33,093 nucleotides of DNA from a virus, in the IMG/VR virus record IMGVR_UViG_3300006920_000133, positions 1 through 33,093 of that record; one strand, given 5' to 3'. Of the stretch, positions 7,696-12,887 are shown piece by piece. Below the pieces are notes generated by a model. It ran no database searches. It was not told the DNA's origin and was given only the letters and a program-made list of their open reading frames with translations. How positions within the stretch are numbered: the first letter of the stretch is position 1; the number at the start of each line of letters is the position of its first letter. The position numbers and the translations under genes were made by a program.

Positions 7696-7933
7696 CTTGC
7701 TTGTCTCCATATTGAGCTTTGTTTAGTTCTAATACCTCTAAAGTATTCTCTCTCTTTACTATCTTTAATGTTGTTGAGTACTTACTAATGTTTATAATCT
7801 TATCACCTGAGAGAGTGATAATCTCCTCTCCGGCTTTAATCTTACGCACAAGCCCCTTCTGATGGACATACTCTACGTTAGTCTTTTTGTTGGTCTTAAT
7901 CACTTTAATCTCCTGTTTTGAACGGCTCTGCAT
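7667..7933 (-). CDS. hypothetical basic protein upstream of helicase
   Basis: An 88-residue protein with a Lys-rich N-terminal third, a central beta-rich part (GLVRKIKAGEEIITLSGDKIINISKY) that looks like a small beta-barrel or KOW/SH3-like fold, and an acidic tail rich in Glu/Lys/Ser. AAGG precedes the ATG. Its 3' end overlaps the helicase gene start, suggesting coupling. A small beta-barrel beside primase and helicase could be a single-strand-binding or loading factor, but size and sequence are not diagnostic and I do not assign it. Confidence 0.5.
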   Translation of the reverse strand: MQSRSKQEIKVIKTNKKTNVEYVHQKGLVRKIKAGEEIITLSGDKIINISKYSTTLKIVKRENTLEVLELNKAQYGDKQDEEEKSSNK

Positions 7934-7953
7934 TGAGCCTTATTAAAATTTAC

Positions 7954-8331
7954 TTATTTGCTTGATATGGCTGTTATAATATTGTTTTTAAGGTATACGT
8001 AGTACTCCTGATAGACACATTGCTCATAAATACCATGCTTAGTAGTAGTAATATTCAAACGGTACCTATCACCTAATATAATCCTCATTAAACCCTTATC
8101 CATACCTATGACTAATTCAGCCCTAATTGCCTCCTCCCTGAATTTTACTTGGCTGGGTACTTCTTTTAAGTAAGTATCTACTCTTTTTACCATGTTAGCC
8201 TCTTTTTTTAGTAAACATTCTTTATCATAGTCACCCCAAACGGTCTGACAAGGGGCTAACCCAGCACTACCCTCAGTAGTAGCGCATGATGCAAATGTTA
8301 ATAGTAATAATAGTGTTAATAGACTCTTCAT
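7954..8331 (-). CDS. BamE/SmpA-like lipoprotein
   Basis: A 125-residue protein with a lipoprotein signal: basic start (MKS), Leu-rich core (4-13) and lipobox FASC, giving lipid-modified Cys16. The C-terminal half (about 72-124) follows the SmpA/OmlA (BamE) pattern: IGMDKGLMRIILGDRYRL (the GMxxxxVxxxLGxP helix-strand), then HGIYEQCVYQ and YVYLKNNIITAIS strands. BamE is an outer-membrane lipoprotein of the beta-barrel assembly machine; similar domains occur in inhibitor lipoproteins. AAAGGA precedes the start. In a phage early operon such a protein might alter the host envelope after infection, for example by blocking receptor display or superinfection. The fold is a pattern judgment; the role is inferred. 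The middle region contains two Cys (28, 39) that could form a disulfide. Confidence 0.7.
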   Translation of the reverse strand: MKSLLTLLLLLTFASCATTEGSAGLAPCQTVWGDYDKECLLKKEANMVKRVDTYLKEVPSQVKFREEAIRAELVIGMDKGLMRIILGDRYRLNITTTKHGIYEQCVYQEYYVYLKNNIITAISSK

Positions 8332-8356
8332 AATTTATCCTTTTTGATTCTTTGTC

Positions 8357-8548
8357 TTAATTATTTACTCTTTTTCTAAGTAATAATCTAATGTTTGATT
8401 TTATATAACCTGTTCCTTGGCTTTGTTCTAACGTAGCCCCTCTAACTCTTACCTTTACTCTTATCTTACTCGTTTTCTCATTCGTACCTAAAAAGGCTGT
8501 TAAAAGTCCGACTACTAATAATGCTGATAAAAAGTTAAACATGCTCAT
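8357..8548 (-). CDS. small single-span membrane protein, basic tail
   Basis: A 63-residue protein starting at the ATG 8548, which has AAAGGA seven bases upstream; longer versions would run into the 30-bp hairpin repeat and the preceding gene and have no such site. Residues 4-20 form one hydrophobic segment. The rest is basic (many Lys/Arg), predicted to lie in the cytoplasm and possibly contact membrane or nucleic acid. It follows the repeat copy at 8563-8592 by only 14 bases. Function unknown. Confidence 0.5.
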   Translation of the reverse strand: MSMFNFLSALLVVGLLTAFLGTNEKTSKIRVKVRVRGATLEQSQGTGYIKSNIRLLLRKRVNN

Positions 8549-8562
8549 TCTAATTCCTTTGT

Positions 8563-8592
8563 TAAGCGCATAGCGCGTCGTGCTTACGCACT
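8563..8592. repeat. 30-bp double-hairpin repeat, copy 1
   Basis: Thirty bases matching 10078-10107 at 29 positions. It contains GCGC-ATA-GCGC and GTGC-TTAC-GCAC mini-palindromes; on the complementary strand the second loop reads GTAA, a GNRA-type tetraloop. The single mismatch between copies falls in the first loop, so base pairing is kept. A longer pairing TAAGCGC with GTGCTTA is also possible. This copy lies in the leftward operon between the 65-residue gene and the small membrane protein gene, whose ribosome binding site follows at once. Confidence 0.8.
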
Positions 8593-8597
8593 TGGTT

Positions 8598-8795
8598 TTA
8601 GTTAAATGTAGTACCTTTATCCTCTTTCTCTTCAAACATTTCAAGTAATTCTTCCCATTTTTGTAATTGTTTCGTGGATTGTAATAAACCCTCATACAAA
8701 TCTAGGTTATTCTTCCTTAGTTCCTCATTCTCTAATTCTAATTCTTTATTTCTATCTAATACCTCATCTAAGTATTTTTCTTCAATATCATTCAT
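8598..8795 (-). CDS. small acidic coiled-coil protein
   Basis: A 65-residue, Glu/Leu/Asn-rich protein that is almost certainly one continuous coiled coil (heptad-like EELRKNNLDLYEGLLQ and neighbours). Its ATG overlaps the endonuclease stop (TAATG), a strong sign of coupled translation. No catalytic residues. It may dimerise and act as an anti-host or regulatory peptide; nothing visible allows a more exact statement. Confidence 0.5.
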   Translation of the reverse strand: MNDIEEKYLDEVLDRNKELELENEELRKNNLDLYEGLLQSTKQLQKWEELLEMFEEKEDKGTTFN

Positions 8796-9418
8796 TATAG
8801 TCCTACCTTTTCTTTAGTGGTTAATATAATCTTAGGTTCTTCCTCTACGTAATACGACCAACTAGCCCTAGTACCATCTGGATATTTACCTGCTGTAGCA
8901 TTGGGCTTCTTTAGGCTTGAATTAACATTCTGTCTACTCATACCAAAAGCGGCACCAGCGTCCGAGCTTGAGGCAAATACCTCTCCACGACAATTAACTA
9001 CTGGTTTCTTCTTAGGATTGTTCTTACTCATCTTAACCCTAGATGTGAGACACACCTTACTATCTTCATACTGCTCAGAGTTACCCTTAGCAGATGTATT
9101 AGTACCAATCTCAAAGCTTCTCTGGTTAGACCTAGGCACCATTGATCTACGCATGAAGAGACAAGTCTCATAGGCTCTTTTCTCAGACTTTATATCTTTA
9201 AGCATAATAAAAGATTCCCACTCCCCCTCAGCAGCTACTTGTTGCCACTTAAAGGTACGTCCCTCCTTAGAGTTTAATTTATCACCATCCCCAAAACCAA
9301 TGTAAAATACTTCCTCAGTCTCTACTAGCCTGTGACCATAAACATAGTACAGAGTCCCGTTATTTACTTCTTCTCCCATGTCATTTACTTTTTTCTTCTT
9401 CTTCTTTGTATTACTCAT
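8795..9418 (-). CDS. GIY-YIG homing-type endonuclease with NUMOD-like DNA-binding end
   Basis: A 207-residue protein. The GIY-YIG nuclease core spans about 22-95: YVY (25-27), YIG (39-41), the GxGDGD turn, Arg54 and a C-terminal Glu (84) in AYETCLF, in the order expected for the catalytic module. After a linker comes a NUMOD1-like segment (about 140-190): CRGEVFASSSDAGAAFGMSR (143-162) followed by a helix and GKYPDGTRASWSY, a helix-turn-helix element that binds target DNA in free-standing homing endonucleases. I take the ATG at 9418 because AAGGAG sits seven bases upstream; the longer frame from 9466 runs into the promoter -10 box. It is the first gene after the leftward promoter, unusual for a selfish endonuclease, so a role in host DNA attack or origin function is possible. 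Confidence 0.75.
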   Translation of the reverse strand: MSNTKKKKKKVNDMGEEVNNGTLYYVYGHRLVETEEVFYIGFGDGDKLNSKEGRTFKWQQVAAEGEWESFIMLKDIKSEKRAYETCLFMRRSMVPRSNQRSFEIGTNTSAKGNSEQYEDSKVCLTSRVKMSKNNPKKKPVVNCRGEVFASSSDAGAAFGMSRQNVNSSLKKPNATAGKYPDGTRASWSYYVEEEPKIILTTKEKVGL

Positions 9419-9456
9419 ATTCAATCTCCTTAAAGTTATAAGTTCTTCTTTACGGC

Positions 9457-9485
9457 ATTTTAACATATTACACCTACTATGTCAA
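9457..9485 (-). promoter_or_regulatory. leftward early promoter (sigma-70)
   Basis: On the minus strand TTGACA (9485-9480), a 17-base spacer and TAAAAT (9462-9457). The -35 is perfect and the -10 matches five of six. Transcription should start near 9450, about 30 bases before the endonuclease ATG, and run through the replication genes. The upstream side of the promoter is very A/T-rich, which may act as an UP element. Confidence 0.78.
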
Positions 9486-9633
9486 ATTACCTAAAACACA
9501 GGGTAATAGGGGTATTTACCTAATATCAACTACTTATCAGATAACATACAATAATTATATTAAAATAGAAAGAAACATATTAAAATAGGATAATAGGAGA
9601 CTAAAATAAACAAAAATAGACTAAATCATACCG

Positions 9634-9801
9634 TATACCCAAAGTAGGGGTACTCAGAACGCCTTCTCCAGCCTCCTCCCGGCTATACCCAACGTATACC
9701 CAACATTTTGGGGATAGGCTAACTAGCCGTTATTGTTAGGTTTCCTTATTTATAGAGTTTTATAAGTACTTGATTTAATTAGAATAATATATTGTATACC
9801 C
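9634..9801 (+). repeat. forward iteron cluster (TATACCCAA), 4 copies
   Basis: Four copies of TATACCC, preceded by G or C and followed by AA in every case. Two copies at 9684 and 9695 are 11 bases apart, on nearly the same face of the helix. Mirror-image partner of the cluster at 9892-10007. Confidence 0.75.
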
Positions 9802-9891
9802 AAAAGGGTGCTACCTCAAGGATTTTTTCAACCATACCATGTACCCCCATACCCACTATAATAATATATATCTCTGAACTGGGAATATTTT

Positions 9892-10007
9892 GGGTATAGG
9901 GTTAATTTTACCTCGAAATACGCTAAAGAAGTTAATCATTTCAATAAGTTAAGCTATCCCAGAGGGCTTGGGTATAGGTCTGGTATCGCTGGGTATCGCT
10001 GGGTATA
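9892..10007 (-). repeat. inverted iteron cluster (TTGGGTATA), 4 copies
   Basis: GGGTATA at 9892, 9970 and 10001 and GGGTATC at 9991, that is the reverse complement of the 9634-9801 boxes. From 9982 the sequence is a near-perfect 10-base tandem (GGTATCGCTG type, three units). Confidence 0.75.
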
Positions 10008-10077
10008 GATTTAACAATTACAACTACTTAGCTTTTTACTAAAGTTTTTCACATACTTTTCGATAAATATGTTACAC

Positions 10078-10107
10078 TAAGCGCAAAGCGCGTCGTGCTT
10101 ACGCACT
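10078..10107. repeat. 30-bp double-hairpin repeat, copy 2
   Basis: Direct-repeat partner of 8563-8592 (29 of 30 identical; same orientation on the plus strand). Here the first loop is AAA instead of ATA. It lies 28 bases before the ATG of the rightward lipoprotein gene, just after a weak promoter-like TTTTCA-16-TATGTT (about 10047-10074), so it would sit in the leader of that transcript. Confidence 0.8.
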
Positions 10108-10135
10108 CGTAACACTCTTAAACAAAGGAAATTTT

Positions 10136-10525
10136 ATGAGAAGGTTATTATTTGGCATATTAGTACTATTATTGGTCCTATCCCTTAATTCTTGTGGGGA
10201 TGATATAGGTGTAAACAAGGTAGAGGGCTTTTACTGCGATCTTGAGGCGGTAGAATTGATAGAGGGCATTGGCTATGGGGATGATATAGAGAACTTCTCA
10301 GAGAGGCTAAAGAGGCTCTTAGAGGACGGGTTTGATAGTAGTGACTCACAATCATCCTTATACCTATTCAAGCAGCGTAATGAGAATCACATACCTAGTG
10401 AGTGGTGGGAAGAGTCTAACCTTGAGGATAGGTGGTGCTACTCATATCAAATGTCCGTAGACCCTGATGGTAAGGTATTTATCCTGTATGATGAGCAACT
10501 TGGGTTACACCTAATCGCACCTTAA
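10136..10525 (+). CDS. lone rightward lipoprotein
   Basis: A 129-residue protein with a lipoprotein signal peptide: MRR, a Leu/Val-rich core (4-17) and lipobox LNSC, giving Cys20. The mature part is acidic (many Asp/Glu), with two Cys (34 and 103) and aromatic-rich stretches (SEWWEESNLEDRWCYSYQM). AAAGGAAA precedes the ATG. It stands alone between the candidate origin and the late promoter, and its 3' end overlaps a 22-base tandem repeat. Single-gene lipoproteins in such positions often prevent superinfection (as in T5 Llp) or act in lysis, but no similarity is visible. Confidence 0.68.
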   Translation: MRRLLFGILVLLLVLSLNSCGDDIGVNKVEGFYCDLEAVELIEGIGYGDDIENFSERLKRLLEDGFDSSDSQSSLYLFKQRNENHIPSEWWEESNLEDRWCYSYQMSVDPDGKVFILYDEQLGLHLIAP

Positions 10526-10547
10526 TTTATACCTAATCGCACCTTAA
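10509..10547 (+). repeat. tandem repeat at the end of the lipoprotein gene
   Basis: ACCTAATCGCACCTTAA occurs at 10509-10525 (covering the stop codon) and again at 10531-10547, a 22-base unit. The duplicate lies outside the gene, so it is a local duplication of the gene end. Confidence 0.75.
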
Positions 10548-10572
10548 GTATTTAAAGGTTTATACCTCCCCC

Positions 10573-10679
10573 GAGTAATACTCTTCAGTGACTAAAGTAA
10601 TATTATTTATAGGCTATAAAGGCTTTAGTTCCTAGTAGGAGTGTTACTCTAATAGGGTGTTGATTTAGGAGTATTACTC
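10573..10679. promoter_or_regulatory. three palindromic operator-like sites (GAGTNNTACTC)
   Basis: GAGTAATACTC (10573-10583), GAGTGTTACTC (10639-10649) and GAGTATTACTC (10669-10679). The first is the exact reverse complement of the third. Sites two and three share flanks (TAGGAGT.TTACTCTA) and are 30 bases apart, close to three helical turns. They lie 85-190 bases upstream of the late promoter. The pattern suggests a dimeric regulator, perhaps activating or silencing late transcription. The bound protein is unknown; the winged-helix-like product of 4196-4684 is one candidate. Confidence 0.55.
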
Positions 10680-10763
10680 TATCTAATACATTACATTAGT
10701 TTTACTAATAGGGGCTTCTAATCCCACTATTGTTCCATGTATAAAAATGTTACATACCTCTAT

Positions 10764-10792
10764 TTGACAACTTGGCATGACTCTTGTAGAAT
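10764..10792 (+). promoter_or_regulatory. rightward late/structural promoter (sigma-70)
   Basis: TTGACA (10764-10769), 17-base spacer, TAGAAT (10787-10792). Start near 10799. It drives the terminase and all morphogenesis genes to the right, after a leader of about 360 bases. Confidence 0.8.
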
Positions 10793-11157
10793 GGAACCTA
10801 AGTTACCACCTTAATTAAACCCAGATTGTAAAGCCCCAGAGGGGCATATAAATCAAGTTTCTACCTAGATTCTACTACCAGTGTAATTACCAGTCGATTA
10901 TGCGTCAATAAACCCTAAATATATACATACTCATATATATCTATACATAACTTCTCTATTATTCCAGTAATTTACATAACTTACATCTTTAATAAGGATT
11001 ATATAAGGTCTCAACACTTAGGATGGCTAATGAGCTTAAGGAATACCTAAAGAGCTAAGAAATTGACCTTTTATATTTTATTAAATCTTATTCGCTACAG
11101 TGTGGTTAATCTGGTTTAAAGACAAAGCATCAGTGATGTTAACCTAGTAGGCTAAAA
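10793..11157 (+). other. long 5' leader / possible packaging region before terminase
   Basis: No gene is visible in this 365-base stretch. It holds a GCCCC-AGA-GGGGC hairpin (10833-10845), an AT-rich middle with CATACTCATATATA-type repeats, one TTAATAAGG box (10989-10997) followed by TATATA, and, just before the terminase start, an inverted repeat GGTTAA ... TTAACC enclosing a CATCA-G-TGATG hairpin. Packaging sites (pac or cos) often lie beside or inside the small-terminase gene, so this is a candidate. Translation of the next gene depends on a weak AGG site, which the hairpin may modulate. Confidence 0.4.
10989..11005 (+). promoter_or_regulatory. TTAATAAGG/TATA box upstream of terminase
   Basis: TTAATAAGG followed by an AT-rich TATATA-like hexamer, as also seen before scaffold (15329, 15370), tail tube (22612) and tail chaperones (23933). 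Candidate secondary promoter; weak evidence. Confidence 0.28.
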
Positions 11158-11616
11158 ATGAGTAAGAAGAAAGATTCATATCAGAATTTACCAATCCATA
11201 GAAAGATTAATCACCGATCTACACAAGCAATGATTCAAAAGTTAATTACAGAACATATTATCCCTATGTTAGGTAAGAACATGACCTTTGGTGAGATATG
11301 TGAGGAGTTACGGGAAATAACAGGTAAAAGCTCTAGTCAGTGTGAGAGATACATTAACAGAGCCTATGAGGAGCTTTCTAAGGACTTTAACAGAGATACT
11401 GGACAACAGCGCATGGAAGCTATAACCGCGCTTAGAGAGGACCTGAGAGAGGCTTACGCTAATTACTCTGATGGAAAGTCTGTAATGTGGTGGAAAGAGT
11501 ACCAAGCTATTAAAGAAAGACTACATAAACTATCACCATTAGAGATACCTAGATCAGACGATAACCAAGCAATTACAATATCATATAAAGTATTAGATGA
11601 GAGAGACTCAGAGTAA
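11158..11616 (+). CDS. terS: terminase small subunit (probable)
   Basis: A 152-residue protein with a basic N-terminus and a helix-turn-helix-like segment around residues 40-75 (MTFGEICEELREITGKSSSQ then CERYINRAYEEL), as in small terminases that bind phage packaging sites. The middle (85-125) is a helical oligomerisation region containing VMWWKEYQAI. Small terminases form rings that recognise DNA and stimulate the large subunit. Its stop overlaps the large-subunit ATG (TAATG at 11614-11618), which with gene order is the strongest support. The sequence itself is not highly diagnostic. Confidence 0.75.
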   Translation: MSKKKDSYQNLPIHRKINHRSTQAMIQKLITEHIIPMLGKNMTFGEICEELREITGKSSSQCERYINRAYEELSKDFNRDTGQQRMEAITALREDLREAYANYSDGKSVMWWKEYQAIKERLHKLSPLEIPRSDDNQAITISYKVLDERDSE

Positions 11617-12851
11617 TGGCTACTAAAGAGGTAAGCCTATTAAACTATCAAAGCAAAGCACTATCTAGTAGAAAGGCAGAAGTATTAGTATCTGGTGGTA
11701 TTGGTGTTGGTAAGTCTCACTTAGGTAGTCACTGGTGCTTGAATAAGATCATAGAGAATCCGGGCTGTGACATACTAATAGCAGCCAATACTTACAGTCA
11801 GTTAATGAACGCATCCGTTAAGACCTTCACCTCTTTATTAGAGGATTTAGGCATTGAATATAAAGCGGTACTAAGTGGTGCTAGGAAGAGGATAGAGATA
11901 GGTAATTCTACTTGCTTCTTATACTCATTAGATAAGCCTGACTCCATACGTGGTATTGAAGTATCCTTCTCATGGTTAGATGAGATTGCCTTCTCCACGC
12001 TAAATGCCTTAAACGTAGTTAGAGGACGTATGAGAGGTTCTAAGAGTGACTACAGACAGGTGCTTATGACCAGCTCACCCAATGGCTTTAACTTCCTATA
12101 TGACCTATTTGGGAGCCTACCAGAGGGAGATATGAAGCGAGAGGTAATCTATTGTAAGACTAAGGATAATATATTTCTCCCTGATGATTACTACTTAACA
12201 TTAGTAGATAACTACGGAGGAGAGGATACTCCATTAGCCCAGCAGGAACTATTTGGTAGGTTCGTTAACCTTCAAGAGGGTGCCATATATAACCTATTTG
12301 AGAGGGATACAAACCTAAGACCCTGTAAGCTTGACCCTAAGTACCCATTGTATATAGCGGTTGACTTTAACGTGGACGTAATGAGTGCCGTTGCTAGTCA
12401 GTTTATTAATGGAAAGTTATACGTGTGTGAGGAGACTCAGTTAACCCATAGAAATGCTAACACTTTTGACATGGCTTCTCATATAGTTAGTGAATATGTT
12501 AACAAGGGATTTAACACCATGGTAGTACCTGATTCAACTGGTAGAGCTAGAAAGACAAGTAGCTCCTCAGGTCAGTCAGACCATCAAATACTAAGAGATG
12601 CAGGTCTAAGGGTATTAGAGACAAGTAACCCACTAATAAGAGATAGACAGCAATCAGTTAACATTGGCTTTAAGAAAGAGACTGTTATTATAGACCCATC
12701 ATGCTGTCAATTGATAAAAGATATTGAAACCCTATCAAGTAGAGATAAAGAGGGTAGTGTATCTCACCTCGGACCATGTCTAGGATACCTAGTGTGGTAC
12801 TTAAGCCCTATTAAGAGAAGAACAAGTAAATCAAGACAACTACACATTTAA
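11616..12851 (+). CDS. terL: terminase large subunit
   Basis: A 411-residue packaging motor. The ATPase has Walker A SGGIGVGKS (26-34), Walker B FSWLDE (Asp122, Glu123) and a coupling segment MTSSPNG (151-157). The C-terminal RNase H-like nuclease has AVDFNVD (Asp250) and VPDSTG (Asp306). The expected third acid, usually in a H..DALGY motif, reads HLGPCLGY near the C-terminus, with Pro in place of Asp, so nuclease activity may be changed or another acid may substitute. Basic tail at the end. It pumps DNA into the prohead through the portal, cutting the concatemer. Downstream 36 bases of spacer lead to the portal gene. Confidence 0.93.
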   Translation: MATKEVSLLNYQSKALSSRKAEVLVSGGIGVGKSHLGSHWCLNKIIENPGCDILIAANTYSQLMNASVKTFTSLLEDLGIEYKAVLSGARKRIEIGNSTCFLYSLDKPDSIRGIEVSFSWLDEIAFSTLNALNVVRGRMRGSKSDYRQVLMTSSPNGFNFLYDLFGSLPEGDMKREVIYCKTKDNIFLPDDYYLTLVDNYGGEDTPLAQQELFGRFVNLQEGAIYNLFERDTNLRPCKLDPKYPLYIAVDFNVDVMSAVASQFINGKLYVCEETQLTHRNANTFDMASHIVSEYVNKGFNTMVVPDSTGRARKTSSSSGQSDHQILRDAGLRVLETSNPLIRDRQQSVNIGFKKETVIIDPSCCQLIKDIETLSSRDKEGSVSHLGPCLGYLVWYLSPIKRRTSKSRQLHI

Positions 12852-12887
12852 TAAGTAAATAAAGTAAATAAAAGGAAGGAAATACAC

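Larger units (their letters stand above)
9541..10010. other. candidate replication origin: AT-rich region with inverted iteron clusters
   Basis: Within the gene-free gap 9419-10135 there are four forward TATACCC boxes (9634-9640, 9684-9690, 9695-9701, 9795-9801), most followed by AA, then three inverted GGGTATA boxes (9892-9898, 9970-9976, 10001-10007) plus GGGTATC at 9991-9997. The last ones repeat every 10 bases, one helical turn. Between the clusters lies an AT-only stretch near 9855-9872. To the left are two copies of ATATTAAAATAG (9557-9568, 9577-9588). Iterons flanking an easily melted segment, next to primase and helicase genes, are the usual signature of an origin. Alternatively the boxes are operators controlling both divergent transcripts. 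I see no protein gene here. Confidence 0.6.

Noticed and set aside
8549-8695. Longer start (8695) for the small membrane protein
   Set aside because: Would cross the hairpin repeat and overlap the coiled-coil gene; the inner ATG has AAAGGA.
9419-9466. Longer start for the GIY-YIG gene at 9466
   Set aside because: Would place the coding start in the -10 box of the promoter; the ATG at 9418 has a good AAGGAG at correct spacing.
9634-10007. TATACCC repeats as a CRISPR array
   Set aside because: Units are 7-9 bases with irregular spacing and both orientations; no 25-40 base repeats with equal spacers.
10833-10845. GCCCC-AGA-GGGGC as an intrinsic terminator
   Set aside because: No T-run follows and it lies at the start of the main late transcript.
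11023-11058. 11-codon ORF in the late leader (M A N E L K E Y L K S)
   Set aside because: Very short, only a poor GG site, no repeat elsewhere; may be chance, although a leader peptide is not excluded.
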